Shown piece by piece: positions 45,149-60,189 of a stretch of DNA of 64,000 nucleotides (its first letter is position 1; each line of letters opens with the position of its first letter). The translations under genes and the position numbers were made by a program. The DNA is from Palleronia sediminis (GTDB lineage Bacteria; Pseudomonadota; Alphaproteobacteria; Rhodobacterales; Rhodobacteraceae): the NCBI RefSeq assembly GCF_004358695.1, contig NZ_SNAA01000013.1:45384-109383 (forward strand). The letters run 5' to 3'. The notes under the pieces were generated by a model. That model was not told the DNA's origin. It was given only the letters and a program-made list of their open reading frames with translations, and ran no database searches.

Positions 45149-46667
45149 ATGAAACTCGCCGTATGGACATATGAAGGCCCCCCCCATGTCGGCGCGATGC
45201 GCGTCGCCACCGGGATGAAGGGGTTGCATTACGTCCTGCACGCGCCGCAGGGCGACACCTATGCCGACCTGCTGTTCACCATGATCGAACGGCGCGGCCA
45301 TCGCCCGCCCGTCACCTACACCACGTTCCAATCGCGCGATCTGGGCTCCGACACGGCCGACCTGTTCCGCTCGGCCTGCGAGGATGCCGTGGCGCGGTTC
45401 TCGCCCGAGGCGATCATCGTCGGCGCCTCGTGCACGGCCGAACTGATCCAGGACGACCCCGGCGGGATGGCCGAGGCGATGGGCCTGCCGGTACCCGTCA
45501 TCGCGCTCGAGCTTCCATCCTATCAGCGGAAAGAGAATTTCGGCGCGGACGAGACATTCTATCAGATCGTTCGCCACCTTGCCGTGCCCTGCGCGCGCAG
45601 CGAGCGGCCGACCTGCAACATCCTCGGCCCGACCGGGCTGGGGTTCCGGCATCGCGACGACGTGACCGAGATCACGTCGCTGCTGGCCGATATGGGCATC
45701 GAGGTGAACGTGACCGCCCCGATGGGGTCGCGCCCCTCGGATATCGCGCGGCTGGGCGCGGCGCATTTCAACGTCCTGCTCTATCCCGAAACGGCCGAGG
45801 CCGCCGCGCGCTGGTGCGAAAAGGAACTCGGCCAGCCCTTTACCCGCACGGTGCCGATGGGCGTCGGCGCGACCCGCGATTTCGTGGCCGAGATCCGCCG
45901 CCTCGTCCCCGAGGCCACCGCCCCCTCCGAGGCGGGGCTGCGCCTGCCCTGGTACGCGGCATCGGTCGATTCGACCTACCTGACGGGCAAGCGGGTGTTC
46001 ATCTTCGGCGACGCGACCCATGCCATCGCCGCGGCGCGGATCGCGCGCGACGAGATGGGGTTCGAGGTGGCCGGGCTGGGCTGCTACAATCGCGAATTCG
46101 CCCGGCCGCTGCGGCAGGCGGCCAAGGAATACGGCGTCGTGCCGCTGATCACGGACGACTATCTCGAACTCGAGGCCGCCATCGAGGCCGCCCAGCCCGA
46201 GATGATCCTCGGCACCCAGATGGAGCGCCATATCGGCAAGCGGCTGGGCATCCCCTGCGCCGTGATCTCGGCGCCGGTCCATGTGCAGGATTTCCCCGCG
46301 CGCTACTCGCCCGTCATGGGGTTCGAGGGCGCGAACGTCATCTTCGACACCTGGGTGCATCCGCTCGTGATGGGGCTCGAAGAGCACCTGCTGCACATGT
46401 TCCGCGACGATTTCGAGTTCTCGGACGAGGCCGGCGCATCGCATCACGGCACCGCGGCCGCGCGCCCCGCCGCCGCCGAGCGCGCGCCCGAGCCTGCGGC
46501 CGAGCCTGCGACGGGCGAGGTCGTTTGGCTCGACGCGGCCGAGCGGGAGCTTCGCAAGATCCCGTTCTTCGTGCGCGGCAAGGCGCGCCGCAACACCGAG
46601 AGCTTCGCCGCCGCGCGCGGCGTCGCGCAGATCAGCGTAGATACCCTTTACGAAGCGAAGGCCCATT

Positions 46668-46678
<11 letters not shown>
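45149..46678 (+). CDS. bchB: Light-independent protochlorophyllide reductase subunit B
   Basis: A 509-residue partner of BchN. D36 ([16 protein letters not shown]) is at the position of the aspartate that ligates the NB cluster together with three BchN cysteines. The C-terminal domain (about 450-509; [21 protein letters not shown]) is the small helical PCP-reductase module. It binds protochlorophyllide at the N-B interface. Its last 11 bases overlap bchH. Confidence 0.97.
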
Positions 46679-51275
<4,597 letters not shown>

Positions 51276-51276
<1 letters not shown>

Positions 51277-51968
51277 TGGCCGCGCAGGATCATATCGGCG
51301 GCGCCGGCTGGCACGGCACCCGCGACCGGGTCGAGGCGTATTTCGACGGCACGGCCACGCGCGCCTGGACCGACCTCACCGGCGAGGCGCGCGTCAGCCG
51401 CATCCGCGAGACGGTGCGCGCCGGGCGCGACCGGATGCGCGCGATGATGCTGTCGCGGCTGCCGGAGGATCTGGCCGCCGCGCGGGTTCTCGACGCGGGA
51501 TGCGGCACGGGCGCCATGGCGGCCGAGCTGGCCGCGCGCGGCGCCGATGTGGTCGCGGTCGACGTCTCGCCCAAGCTGCTCGAGGTGGCCGAGGCCCGGC
51601 TCGACCGGGGGCTGCGCGGGCAGGTGCGGTTTCTCGCGGGCGACATGCTCGCCCCCGATCTCGGACGGTTCGATGCCGTCATCGCGATGGACAGCCTGCT
51701 TTACTACACCCGCGAAGAGGTCGCCGCCGCCGTCGACGGGCTGTCGGCCCGCTGCGCGGGGCCGGTCGTCTTTACCGCCGCGCCGCGCACGCCGCTGCTG
51801 ATGGCGATGTGGGGCATGGGGCGGATGTTTCCGCGCCGGGACCGGTCGCCCGTCATGGTGCCGCAGGCCCCCGCGGCGCTGGCCCGGACGCTGGGCCGAC
51901 CGGTGGCCGAGATCGGCCGCATCACCTCGGGGTTCTACATCTCGACCTGCATGGAGCTGCACCCGTGA
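51276..51968 (+). CDS. bchM: Magnesium protoporphyrin IX methyltransferase BchM
   Basis: A 230-residue SAM-dependent O-methyltransferase that methylates the C13 propionate of Mg-protoporphyrin IX, making the AcsF substrate. The SAM motif is VLDAGCGTGAMAAELAARGADV; VAVDVSPKLLEVA and IAMDSLLYYTREE follow. The start shares a base with the bchL stop and the end overlaps the lhaA GTG (GTGA). Confidence 0.96.
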
Positions 51969-53392
51969 GCCTCGCGCGCCTTCCTCTCAGGTTCCTGCCA
52001 TTCGCCGATGCAGGCAGCGACGGGCTTCCGCTGGGGCGGCTCTTGCGGCTGTCGTTGTTCCAGGTCAGCGTCGGCATGGCCACGGTCCTCTTGCTGGGCA
52101 CGCTGAACCGCGTGATGATCGTCGAGCTGTCGCTGCCGGCGCTGCTGGTGGCCACGATGATCGCGCTGCCGGTCCTGGTGGCGCCGTTCCGGGCGCTGCT
52201 GGGGTTCCGGTCGGATCATCACCGCTCGGCGCTGGGCTGGCGGCGCGTGCCCTACCTGTGGTTCGGGACGCTGTGGCAGATGGGCGGGCTGGCCCTGATG
52301 CCTTTTGCCCTGCTCGTCCTGGGGGGCGACACGACCTACACGATCCCCTTTGCCGGCGAGGTGCTGGCCGCGCTCGCCTTCATCATGACCGGGCTGGGGC
52401 TGCACATGACGCAGACCGCCGGGCTGGCGCTGGCCTCGGACCGGGCCGACGACGCGGCGCGGCCGCGTGTCGTGGCGCTGCTCTATGTCATGTTCCTCGT
52501 GGGCATGGGCGTCTCGGCCGTCATCATCGGGACGCTTCTGGCCGATTTCTCGGCGCTTCGCCTGATCCGGGTCGTGCAGGGCGCGGCGATGGTCACGGTG
52601 GCGCTGAACCTCGTCGCCCTGTGGAAGCAGGAGGCCTTTCGCCCCATGAGCGCGGCCGAGCGCGCCGCGCCGCGCCCCTCCTTCGGGGATGCGTGGCGCG
52701 ATTATGCGTCGGGCGGCGATGCCGGGCGGCTGCTGGCCGTCGTCTTTGTCGGGACGCTCGCCTTCAACATGCAGGACGTCCTGCTGGAGCCCTACGGCGG
52801 CGAGATCCTCGGGCTGAGCGTGGCGCAGACGACACTCCTGTCGGCGATATGGGCGGCGGGGGCGCTGGTGGGCTTCGGGCTGGCAGCGCGGTGGCTCGCG
52901 CGCGGGCTCGATCCGCTGCGGATGGCCGCGCGCGGCGTGCTCTTCGGCGTCGCGGCCTTTTCGGCGGTGGTCTTTGCCGCGCCGATGCATTCGACCGCGC
53001 TGTTCTTTGCCGGGGCGGCCGGGATCGGCCTGGGCGGCGGGCTTTTCGCCGTCGCCACGCTGACCGCGGCCATGACGCTGCCCGCGCGCGGGCTGGCCGG
53101 GCGCGGCATGGCGCTGGGCGCCTGGGGCGCGGCACAGGCGACGGCGGCGGGGCTTGCCATCGCGCTGGGCGGGGGTATCCGCGACGGGGTCGGATCGCTC
53201 GCCGCCTCGGGTGCGCTGGGCGAGGTGCTGGCGACGCCCGCGCTGGGCTATACGACCGTCTATCACATCGAGATCTGCCTGCTGTTCGTCACGCTCGCGG
53301 TTCTGGGGCCGCTCGTTCGGCTGTCCCTTGTGAATCCCATTCCCGAAACCGAACGGCCGGCCCGCATCGGGCTTGCCGATTTCCCAACCTGA
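51965..53392 (+). CDS. lhaA: Light-harvesting complex assembly protein LhaA (PucC-like, MFS fold)
   Basis: This 475-residue membrane protein has about twelve hydrophobic helices and PucC/LhaA landmarks [17 protein letters not shown] and [25 protein letters not shown]. It guides insertion of light-harvesting 1 subunits or pigments around the reaction centre. The GTG at 51965 overlaps the bchM stop. PuhA follows 10 bases later, the standard bchM-lhaA-puhA order. Confidence 0.95.
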   Translation: MSLARLPLRFLPFADAGSDGLPLGRLLRLSLFQVSVGMATVLLLGTLNRVMIVELSLPALLVATMIALPVLVAPFRALLGFRSDHHRSALGWRRVPYLWFGTLWQMGGLALMPFALLVLGGDTTYTIPFAGEVLAALAFIMTGLGLHMTQTAGLALASDRADDAARPRVVALLYVMFLVGMGVSAVIIGTLLADFSALRLIRVVQGAAMVTVALNLVALWKQEAFRPMSAAERAAPRPSFGDAWRDYASGGDAGRLLAVVFVGTLAFNMQDVLLEPYGGEILGLSVAQTTLLSAIWAAGALVGFGLAARWLARGLDPLRMAARGVLFGVAAFSAVVFAAPMHSTALFFAGAAGIGLGGGLFAVATLTAAMTLPARGLAGRGMALGAWGAAQATAAGLAIALGGGIRDGVGSLAASGALGEVLATPALGYTTVYHIEICLLFVTLAVLGPLVRLSLVNPIPETERPARIGLADFPT

Positions 53393-53402
53393 GGAGGTCG
53401 AT

Positions 53403-54158
53403 ATGGTCGGCGTCACATTCTTTGGAAACTTCGATCTGGCATCGCTCGCCATCTGGGGCTTCTGGATCTTCTTCGCGGGGCTGATCTACTATCTTCAGAC
53501 CGAAAACATGCGCGAAGGCTATCCGCTCGAGCTCGAGGATGGCAGCGTATCGCCCAACCAGGGCCCGTTCCCGGTGCCCAAGCCCAAGACGATCAACATG
53601 CCGTTCGGGCGCCCCGACGTCGTCGTGCCCTCGGCCGAGAACGAGGCCAACCACGCGCGGACCGAGCTTGCCATGGCGCGCACCGCGGTGGGCGAGGGCT
53701 TTCCGCACAAGCCGACCGGCGATCCCATCGTCGACGGCGTGGGGCCGGCCTCGTGGACGCCGCGCGGCGACCTGCCCGAGCTGACCGGCGAAGGCCACGT
53801 CAAGATCCAGCCGATGTCCTCGCTCGAGGAGTTCACCGTTTCGGCCGGGCGCGATCCGCGCGGCATGCCCGTGGTGGCCAAGGACGACCCGGTGATCGGC
53901 ACGGTGGTCGACCTGTGGGTCGACGTCCCCGAGCAGCTCATCCGCTATCTCGAGATCGAGATCGACCCGCAGTTCGGCGGCGGCCGGCGGCTCATGCCGA
54001 TGCAGTTCGTCCGGGTTCGCCCGCGCTTCGTGGATGCGATGACCCTGTCCTCGCACCGCGCCACGCAGATCCCGCAACTGAAAAGCGCCGAGCAGATCAC
54101 CCTGCTGGAGGAAGAGCGCATCGTCGCCTTCTTCGGCGGCGGCCTGCTGTACGACTGA
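53403..54158 (+). CDS. puhA: Photosynthetic reaction centre subunit H
   Basis: A 251-residue protein with one N-terminal transmembrane helix (about 11-31, [21 protein letters not shown]) and a cytoplasmic PRC-barrel domain. The conserved [26 protein letters not shown] and [11 protein letters not shown] are present. It caps the L-M core and provides the proton path to QB. GAGGAGG precedes the ATG at 53403. L and M genes (puf operon) are not in this window. Confidence 0.97.
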   Translation: MVGVTFFGNFDLASLAIWGFWIFFAGLIYYLQTENMREGYPLELEDGSVSPNQGPFPVPKPKTINMPFGRPDVVVPSAENEANHARTELAMARTAVGEGFPHKPTGDPIVDGVGPASWTPRGDLPELTGEGHVKIQPMSSLEEFTVSAGRDPRGMPVVAKDDPVIGTVVDLWVDVPEQLIRYLEIEIDPQFGGGRRLMPMQFVRVRPRFVDAMTLSSHRATQIPQLKSAEQITLLEEERIVAFFGGGLLYD

Positions 54159-54174
54159 GAAAGGAAGGCACGAG

Positions 54175-54801
54175 ATGCCCCGCGATTACACCGACGATCC
54201 CGACTTTCGCACCGAACCCGTTCCGGGCCTGCCCGAACGTCTTCCCCGCGGCGAGTCGATCCTGTGGCAGGGGCGTCCAAGGACGCTGGCCCTGGCGCGG
54301 GAATCCATGTGGCTGACCTGGATCGCGGCGTATTTCGCGGGGCTCTATGCCTGGCGGGTCGCCACCCTCGTGCCCGAGTTCGGGCTGGGGCGCGCGATCA
54401 TGCTGGGGCTGCCCTTTCTTTTGCTGGGGGCGGTCGCCTGCGGCATCGTGCTGGGGGTCGCGTGGATCCAGGCGCGCGCCACGCTCTACACCATCACGAC
54501 CGAGCGGGTGGCGATGCGGATCGGCGCGGCGCTGACGATCACGCTCAACATGCCCTTTGCGCGGATCGCGGGGGCCGACATGGCGCCCGGCACGGGCGGC
54601 ACGGGCACCATCGCCCTGACCCCGGTCAAGGGCGCAAGGCTCAGCTATGCGGTCATGTGGCCCCATGTCCGCCCCTGGAAGATGAAGATCGTGCAGCCCG
54701 CCCTGCGCTGCATCCCCGAACCCGCGCGCGTGGCGGCGCTTTTGTCGGATGCCGTCGCCGCGCGCACCGAACGTCCCGAAATCGCGATCGCGGCGGAATG
54801 A
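54175..54801 (+). CDS. puhB: Photosynthetic complex assembly protein PuhB
   Basis: This 208-residue protein has two hydrophobic helices (about 45-60 and 75-95) and a PH-like domain (YTITTERVAMRIGAALTITLNMPF). PuhB acts as a reaction-centre assembly factor in Rhodobacter. It starts 17 bases after puhA behind AAGGAAGG and is followed 13 bases later by puhC. Confidence 0.93.
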   Translation: MPRDYTDDPDFRTEPVPGLPERLPRGESILWQGRPRTLALARESMWLTWIAAYFAGLYAWRVATLVPEFGLGRAIMLGLPFLLLGAVACGIVLGVAWIQARATLYTITTERVAMRIGAALTITLNMPFARIAGADMAPGTGGTGTIALTPVKGARLSYAVMWPHVRPWKMKIVQPALRCIPEPARVAALLSDAVAARTERPEIAIAAE

Positions 54802-54813
54802 GGAGGACATGTG

Positions 54814-55296
54814 ATGGCTGAAGGCGGTCTTTATTACGACGCGGAAGCGCGCGAAATGGCACGGCGCGACCGCGACATGATCCCCAAGCGGTTGCTGGTG
54901 GCCATGGGGGCGCTTGCCATGCTGGGCCTGTCGATCGCGACCTATGCGTCGCTGACCGACCGTCCGCTTTCGGGGGTGCCGAAACCCGCGCCGGTGGTGG
55001 ATGAGCTGATCTTCAGCCTCGAGACCGACGGCCAGGCGATCCGGCTCGTCCGGCCTGACGGCTCGGTGCTGGTCGACCGCGAGAACGGTGCGTTCATCGC
55101 CGTCGTCGGCGACGGGCTCGAGCGCAAGCGCCTGGTCTCGAAGGTCGAGGGAAACCCGCCCGTGGCATTGCGCCGGCTTGAAAACGGCCGGCTGGTGTTG
55201 TCCGATCCCGCGACGGGCTGGACGACCGAACTGACGTCTTTCGGCGCGGGCAATGCCCGTCACTGGGCGGAACTGTTCGATCTCGAAGGGGGATGA
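54814..55296 (+). CDS. puhC: Photosynthetic complex assembly protein PuhC
   Basis: A 160-residue protein with one transmembrane helix (about 28-48) and a periplasmic domain (DELIFSLETDGQAIRLVRPDGS, then GLERKRLVSKVEGNPPVALRR). PuhC is needed for proper LH1/reaction-centre organisation in Rhodobacter. The ATG at 54814 is preferred over the adjacent GTG at 54811 because AGGAGG at 54801-54806 is better spaced. Confidence 0.92.
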   Translation: MAEGGLYYDAEAREMARRDRDMIPKRLLVAMGALAMLGLSIATYASLTDRPLSGVPKPAPVVDELIFSLETDGQAIRLVRPDGSVLVDRENGAFIAVVGDGLERKRLVSKVEGNPPVALRRLENGRLVLSDPATGWTTELTSFGAGNARHWAELFDLEGG

Positions 55297-55297
55297 C

Positions 55298-55600
55298 ATG
55301 GGGTTTTTGACGCGCAGCCGGGAAGAGGCGCCCTGTACGGTCGAGGTCGTGCACAAGTTCGAGGAACTCAGCGCCCATGTCCGTCTCGATAACGGGGCCG
55401 TGATCCATCCGGGCGACACGGTGCTGGTCCACGGTGCCCCCGTCATGGCACCCTTCGGCGAGGCGGTGGTCGAGAAGCGCACCGCGACGATCACCCGTGC
55501 AAGCGCCGTCGAAAGGCTCTGGACCCGTCTGACCGGAGATTTCGAGTTCATGGAGCTTTGCGAATTCAGCTTTTCCGAGGAAATGGAGGTTCGGCCATGA
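55298..55600 (+). CDS. Conserved-position protein of the photosynthesis cluster, function unknown
   Basis: A 100-residue soluble protein between puhC and acsF. It begins MGFLTRSREEAPCTVEVV at the ATG at 55298, 1 base after the puhC stop and behind GAAGGGGGATG. It looks like a small beta barrel (LDNGAVIHPGDTVLVHGAPV, EKRTATITRASAVERLW) with an acidic, Phe-rich C-terminus (FEFMELCEFSFSEEME). The stop overlaps the acsF ATG, so both are translated together. I know of unnamed small ORFs at this spot in related clusters but no function. A helper role for AcsF is a guess from coupling. Confidence 0.8.
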   Translation: MGFLTRSREEAPCTVEVVHKFEELSAHVRLDNGAVIHPGDTVLVHGAPVMAPFGEAVVEKRTATITRASAVERLWTRLTGDFEFMELCEFSFSEEMEVRP

Positions 55601-56724
55601 ACGTGCAGGCACGTCATACCGCAGACGCCACGACAGCCGAGGAAGGCCTTGCCATCCAGCAGGAGCAATCCCGCTTCGACAGCAAGGCGGCAACCGATCT
55701 CGCCATGCAGAACACGCTGCTCACGCCGCGGTTCTACACGACCGATTTCGACGAGCTCGACGCGATCGACGTCTCGCCCGTCCGCAAGGACTGGGACGAA
55801 CTGCTCGAGCAGATGCGCTCGGACCCCAACAAGGGCCATTTCCGCAAGACCGAGGATTGGGACAAGGTCGATTGGGACGGGATGGAGCCTGAGCTGAAGG
55901 CCGAGTTCCTCGACTTCCTGATCTCGTCCTGCACCGCCGAGTTTTCGGGCTGCGTGCTTTACAAGGAAATGAAGCGGCGCGGAAACAACCCCGATATCTG
56001 CGAATTGTTCAGTTACATGTCACGCGACGAGGCGCGGCATGCGGGATTCATCAACGATGCGCTGCGCGAGGCGGGCGTCGCGGTGAATCTCGGGTTTCTC
56101 ACCCGCGAAAAGAAATACACCTATTTCCGGCCGAAATTCATCTACTACGCCACCTACCTTTCGGAAAAGATCGGCTACGCCCGCTACATCACCATCTACC
56201 GCCATCTCGAGGCGCATCCCGAGCACCGGTTCCACCCGATCTTCAAGTGGTTCAGGGAATGGTGCAACGACGAGTTCAGCCATGGCGAGGCATTCGCCCT
56301 GCTGATGCGCACCGATCCGAAGATCACGCAGAGCTTCACCTCGAAACTGTGGATCCGGTTCTTTCTCACGGCGATCTATTCGACCATGTGGGTGCGCGAT
56401 CACGCGCGGCCGCGGTTCCACGAGGCATTGGGCGTCGATATCGACTGGTACGACATGGAGGTGTTCCGCAAGACCAGCGAGATCGCCCGCCAGGTCTTTC
56501 CCGTCGAGATCGACATCGAGAACCCGCGTTTCGTCCGGGGCTGCAAGCGGCTCGACGCGGCGATGCGCGACATGGAGACCGCGAAACGCCGCGGCGGGGC
56601 CATGGGCGCGCTGGGCCGCGTGGGCGCCGGGGCGCGGGCGGCGATGGCCTTTGCGTCGATCTATACCATGCCCGCCCGGCGGACCGAGCCGCCGGCCAGC
56701 GTCCGGCTTCAGCCGACCTATTGA
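55597..56724 (+). CDS. acsF: Aerobic Mg-protoporphyrin IX monomethyl ester oxidative cyclase AcsF
   Basis: This 375-residue di-iron enzyme forms the isocyclic ring E using O2. Iron-ligand segments are CTAEFSGCVLYKEM, MSRDEARHAGF and CNDEFSHGEAF, the two E/D-x2-H carboxylate motifs among them. It acts on the product of BchM. Its presence shows that pigment can be made under oxygen; the anaerobic cyclase BchE is not in the window. The start overlaps the small upstream gene by ATGA. The C-terminus carries a 35-residue Ala/Arg-rich tail. Confidence 0.96.
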   Translation: MNVQARHTADATTAEEGLAIQQEQSRFDSKAATDLAMQNTLLTPRFYTTDFDELDAIDVSPVRKDWDELLEQMRSDPNKGHFRKTEDWDKVDWDGMEPELKAEFLDFLISSCTAEFSGCVLYKEMKRRGNNPDICELFSYMSRDEARHAGFINDALREAGVAVNLGFLTREKKYTYFRPKFIYYATYLSEKIGYARYITIYRHLEAHPEHRFHPIFKWFREWCNDEFSHGEAFALLMRTDPKITQSFTSKLWIRFFLTAIYSTMWVRDHARPRFHEALGVDIDWYDMEVFRKTSEIARQVFPVEIDIENPRFVRGCKRLDAAMRDMETAKRRGGAMGALGRVGAGARAAMAFASIYTMPARRTEPPASVRLQPTY

Positions 56725-56738
56725 ACAGTCGCCCGGAT

Positions 56739-56787
56739 CGCCCGTCACCGGGCGGTCCGACATGAGTATTTAGGGAAACAGAGAAGG
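56739..56787 (+). repeat. Copy C of the intergenic element: CGCCCG hairpin plus GAGTATTTAGGGAAA box
   Basis: CGCCCG-TCAC-CGGGCG (56739-56754) is a perfect 6-base stem. GAGTATTTAGGGAAACAGAGAAGG follows at 56764-56787, running into the puhE ribosome-binding site. Structure and tail mirror the elements before bchL and glgX. Confidence 0.5.
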
Positions 56788-56794
56788 AGCGGGC

Positions 56795-57616
56795 GTGTTG
56801 GACAACCCCTGGATCGCCGTCGCGACCGCGCTTTTCCTGTGGTGGTTTTCCACCGGCGTGATCCTGTGGGCGGTGAAACGCGCCGATGGCCGCGGCGCGG
56901 GGGCGCATGGCCGCGTGCTGCTGGCCAGCGTGCCGGTTCTGGTCGCCGGGATCGCCGGGGTCATCGTCACCCGCGACATGGGCGGGCCACTGGCGATCTA
57001 TGGCGCCTTTTTGTCGGCGTTGGCGATCTGGGGCTGGATCGAGACGGCCTTTCTGACGGGCTGCGTGACGGGGCCGCGCCGCGATGAGATGCCGTTCTGC
57101 GTGACCGAGGCACAGCGGTTCCGCGCCGCTTGGTCGGCGCTGGCCTGGCACGAGCTCTTGCTGGCCGCGGGGCTGGTCGCGATCTGGGCCGCCACGCGCG
57201 GGGCCGAGACGACGCTGGCCTTCTGGACCTATGCGGTGCTGTTCGGCGCGCGGATCTCGGCCAAGCTCAACATCTTTTTCGGCGTCCCGCGGATCAACGC
57301 GCAGTTCCTGCCCGAGCCGCTGGCGCATCTGCCCAGCTATTTCCGGCAGGGCCCTGTAAGCTGGCTGTTTCCCGTCTCGATCCTGGGGCTGACGCTGGCC
57401 GTCTTTTGCTGGATCGAGCGGCTTGCCGTCACCGGGGAGCCGGCCTTTGCGCTGCTGCTGTGCCTGACGACGCTGGCGCTTTTGGAACATTGGTTGATGG
57501 TTCTGCCCTTGCCCGACGAGTCGCTTTGGCGATGGGCCTTGCCGCGGAACCAGCGGGATGATCCCGCGATAGTGAACAAGGGAATGAAAGGCGGGGGTAC
57601 GAGCAATGGATTTTGA
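56795..57616 (+). CDS. puhE: Photosynthetic complex assembly protein PuhE (DUF3623)
   Basis: A 273-residue protein with about seven hydrophobic helices and the conserved [16 protein letters not shown] and [20 protein letters not shown]. PuhE modulates pigment/complex assembly in Rhodobacter. It starts at a GTG (56795) after GAAGGAG. Its last 11 bases overlap hemA, coupling it to precursor supply. Confidence 0.92.
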   Translation: MLDNPWIAVATALFLWWFSTGVILWAVKRADGRGAGAHGRVLLASVPVLVAGIAGVIVTRDMGGPLAIYGAFLSALAIWGWIETAFLTGCVTGPRRDEMPFCVTEAQRFRAAWSALAWHELLLAAGLVAIWAATRGAETTLAFWTYAVLFGARISAKLNIFFGVPRINAQFLPEPLAHLPSYFRQGPVSWLFPVSILGLTLAVFCWIERLAVTGEPAFALLLCLTTLALLEHWLMVLPLPDESLWRWALPRNQRDDPAIVNKGMKGGGTSNGF

Positions 57617-58817
57617 GGCCGAGTTCGGGGCGCAGCTCGAGGCGCTGAAAGCCGAGGGCAATTACCGGATCTTTGCGGATCTAGAACGCGACTGCGCGTC
57701 GTTTCCCCGCGTCAGGAATCATGGCGAGGGTCCGGCCGAGGTGACGGTCTGGTGCTCGAACGACTACCTGGGCATGGGGCGTCATCCCAAGGTGGTCGAG
57801 GCGATGGCCGAGACCTCGCGCGCCTGCGGAACCGGCGCGGGCGGCACGCGCAACATCTCGGGCAACGCGCATCACCACGTCATGCTCGAGCGCGAGCTGG
57901 CCGACCTGCACGGCAAGGAGGATGCGCTGCTGTTCTCGTCGGGCTACGTGTCGAACTGGGCCACGCTGTCCTGCCTGGGCGCACGACTGCCGGGGGCGGT
58001 GATATTCTCGGACTCGCTGAACCATTCCAGCATGATCGAGGGCATCCGCCATTCGCGCGCCGACAAGGTCATCTGGCGCCATAACGACCCCGAGGATCTG
58101 GACCGCAAGCTGGCCGCGGTGGGGCCGGATCGCTCGAAGATCGTCGCATTCGAAAGCGTCTACTCGATGGATGGCGATATCGCCCCCATCGCCGAGATCT
58201 GCGAGGTCGCCCGCAAGCACGGCGCGCTCACCTATCTCGACGAGGTGCATGGCGTGGGCATGTACGGCCCCCGCGGCGCCGGCGTGGCCGAGCGCGACGG
58301 CGTCATGGACCGGGTCGACATCATCGAGGGGACGCTGGGCAAGGCGTTCGGCTGTTTCGGCGGCTATGTCTCGGGGTCGCGCGCGATGTGCGATTTCATC
58401 CGGTCCTTTGCCAGCGGGTTCATCTTTACCACCGCCCTGCCGCCCGCGGTGGCGGCGGCGGCGCGCGTCTCGGTGCAACACCTCAAGCAAAGCGAGACCG
58501 AGCGCGTCCGGCAGCGCCGGCAGGTCGCGCGGCTGCGCGCCGGGCTCGAGGCGAACGGCATTCCGCATCTCGACAATCCGAGCCACATCATCCCGGTGAT
58601 GATCGGCGATCCGGTCAAATGCCGCATGATCGCGGATATCCTGATGACCGATTGGGGCGTCTACGTGCAGCCGATCAACTATCCCACCGTGCCCAAGGGC
58701 ACCGAGCGGCTGCGCTTTACCCCCGGTCCGTTCCACAGCGATGCGGATATCGATCACCTCGTCTCGGCGCTCAATTCCCTGTGGAGCCGCTGCGCGTTGT
58801 CGCGGCAGGTCGCCTGA
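57606..58817 (+). CDS. hemA: 5-aminolevulinate synthase
   Basis: A 403-residue PLP enzyme that condenses glycine and succinyl-CoA, the alphaproteobacterial entry to tetrapyrroles. The cofactor lysine is K246 in [32 protein letters not shown] and [12 protein letters not shown] are diagnostic. At 403 residues it has normal length. Placement between puhE and cycA puts precursor supply under photosynthesis-cluster control. A second copy elsewhere in the genome is possible. Confidence 0.96.
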   Translation: MDFEAEFGAQLEALKAEGNYRIFADLERDCASFPRVRNHGEGPAEVTVWCSNDYLGMGRHPKVVEAMAETSRACGTGAGGTRNISGNAHHHVMLERELADLHGKEDALLFSSGYVSNWATLSCLGARLPGAVIFSDSLNHSSMIEGIRHSRADKVIWRHNDPEDLDRKLAAVGPDRSKIVAFESVYSMDGDIAPIAEICEVARKHGALTYLDEVHGVGMYGPRGAGVAERDGVMDRVDIIEGTLGKAFGCFGGYVSGSRAMCDFIRSFASGFIFTTALPPAVAAAARVSVQHLKQSETERVRQRRQVARLRAGLEANGIPHLDNPSHIIPVMIGDPVKCRMIADILMTDWGVYVQPINYPTVPKGTERLRFTPGPFHSDADIDHLVSALNSLWSRCALSRQVA

Positions 58818-58904
58818 CCGATCATGCCGGTTGCGCGGCGCCGACGACACGCTAGGTTCCGCAAACGGGTTCGGAGTCGAACCACCCCAGAGAGGTAGAT
58901 CAAG

Positions 58905-59387
58905 ATGAAGTTTATCGCGACGACCGGAATATTCCTTCTTGGGGCCGGACAGGCCCTTGCCGCGACCGAGGTCACCGGCGACGCCGCCGCGGGCGAAGCC
59001 GTGTTCAACCAGTGTTCGGCCTGTCACGTCGTGGCCGATGACGAGGGCAACACCCTCGCGGGCCGCGCCGGTCGCACGGGGCCCAACCTCTACGGGATCC
59101 AGGGCCGCGTGGCCGGCACCGTCGAGGATTTCCGCTACTCCGACGCTATGGTCGAGGCGGGCGAGGCCGGGCTCGAGTGGAACGAGGCCGATTTCGTGGC
59201 CTATGTGCAGGATCCGACCGGTTTCCTGCGCGAGTATCTCGACGACAGCCGTGCGCGCGGCAAGATGGCCTACAAGGTACGCAGCGAGGACGACGCCAAG
59301 AACGTCTATGCCTATATCGTCTCGCTCGGGCCCGAGATGGAAGAGGGCGACGCGGCCGACGCCGCCGCCGAGGATTCGGCAAGCTGA
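58905..59387 (+). CDS. cycA: Cytochrome c2
   Basis: A 160-residue class I cytochrome c with a signal peptide (about 1-20, QALAA). The heme site is CSACH, and the Met ligand is in the GKMAYKV segment near residue 120. It shuttles electrons in the periplasm between the bc1 complex and the reaction centre or oxidase. The C-terminus carries an acidic tail (EMEEGDAADAAAEDSAS). GAGAGG precedes the ATG. It is 87 bases after hemA and may have its own promoter, though none is clear. A strong terminator follows. Confidence 0.92.
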   Translation: MKFIATTGIFLLGAGQALAATEVTGDAAAGEAVFNQCSACHVVADDEGNTLAGRAGRTGPNLYGIQGRVAGTVEDFRYSDAMVEAGEAGLEWNEADFVAYVQDPTGFLREYLDDSRARGKMAYKVRSEDDAKNVYAYIVSLGPEMEEGDAADAAAEDSAS

Positions 59388-59408
59388 ACGCCGCGCCTTG
59401 ACGTTGGG

Positions 59409-59437
59409 AAAGGGCCGCCCCCGCCGGGCGGCCCTTT
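59409..59437 (+). terminator. Rho-independent terminator after cycA
   Basis: Twelve-base perfect arms AAAGGGCCGCCC/GGGCGGCCCTTT (59409-59420 and 59426-59437) with a 5-base loop are followed by CTCGTTTC. It ends the photosynthesis operon and lies 6 bases from the convergent fliP end. Confidence 0.85.
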
Positions 59438-59443
59438 CTCGTT

Positions 59444-60181
59444 TCACATGTAGCCGCGCACCAGCGCGCCCGAAATCAGCGTCCAGCCATCGGCCACCGC
59501 GAAAAACGCGAGCTTGAAGGGCAGCGACACGATGGCGGGCGGCACCATCATCATGCCCATGGACATCAGGACCGCCGCCACGACGAGGTCGATGATGAGG
59601 AATGGCAGGAAAATGAGAAAGCCGATTCGAAAGGCGCGCTCGATCTCGGACAGCAGGAATGACGGGACCATCAGCGACAGCGACGAATCCTCGGAGATCG
59701 AGCCGGGCGGCGGGCCGGGGCGCAGGCTGGCCAGCGCCTCGAACGTGTCGGGCGCGATCCGGGCTGCCATGAATTCGCGAAACGGCGCGAGCGTCAGAGG
59801 GAACGCCTGTTCGAGCGTCAATTCGCCCTCGGTCAGCGGCGAGATTCCCTGCTCCCAGGCGATCATCAGCACCGGCTCCATCACGAAATAGGTCAGAAAC
59901 AGCGCAAGCGTCACGATCAGCATGTTGGGCGGCGATTGCTGAAGCCCGATCCCCTGCCGCAGGATCGACAGCACCGTGACGATGAACGGAAAGCACGTGA
60001 CCATCACCAGGAGCCCCGGCACGAGGCTCAGCACCGTCACCAGCATCAGAAGCTGCACCGAACGACCGGCCAGCGTGCCCGAGCCCAGCCCCTCGCCAAG
60101 GTCGAGCGTCACGCTTTGCGCCATGGCGGGACCGGCGAGGCAGAGCCATGCCAGCGCGCAGAGGATCGGGGCCGCACGCAT
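59444..60181 (-). CDS. fliP: Flagellar biosynthetic protein FliP
   Basis: This 245-residue export-gate protein has a signal peptide (about 1-21) and four hydrophobic helices. FliP landmarks are FIVTVLSILRQGIGLQQSPPN, PSFLLSEIERAFRIGFLIFLPF and MGMMMVPPAIVSLPFKLAFF. With FliQ and FliR (not present here) it forms the flagellar type III export channel. It starts 8 bases after the fliN stop. Confidence 0.95.
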   Translation of the reverse strand: MRAAPILCALAWLCLAGPAMAQSVTLDLGEGLGSGTLAGRSVQLLMLVTVLSLVPGLLVMVTCFPFIVTVLSILRQGIGLQQSPPNMLIVTLALFLTYFVMEPVLMIAWEQGISPLTEGELTLEQAFPLTLAPFREFMAARIAPDTFEALASLRPGPPPGSISEDSSLSLMVPSFLLSEIERAFRIGFLIFLPFLIIDLVVAAVLMSMGMMMVPPAIVSLPFKLAFFAVADGWTLISGALVRGYM

Positions 60182-60189
60182 CGCGGAGG

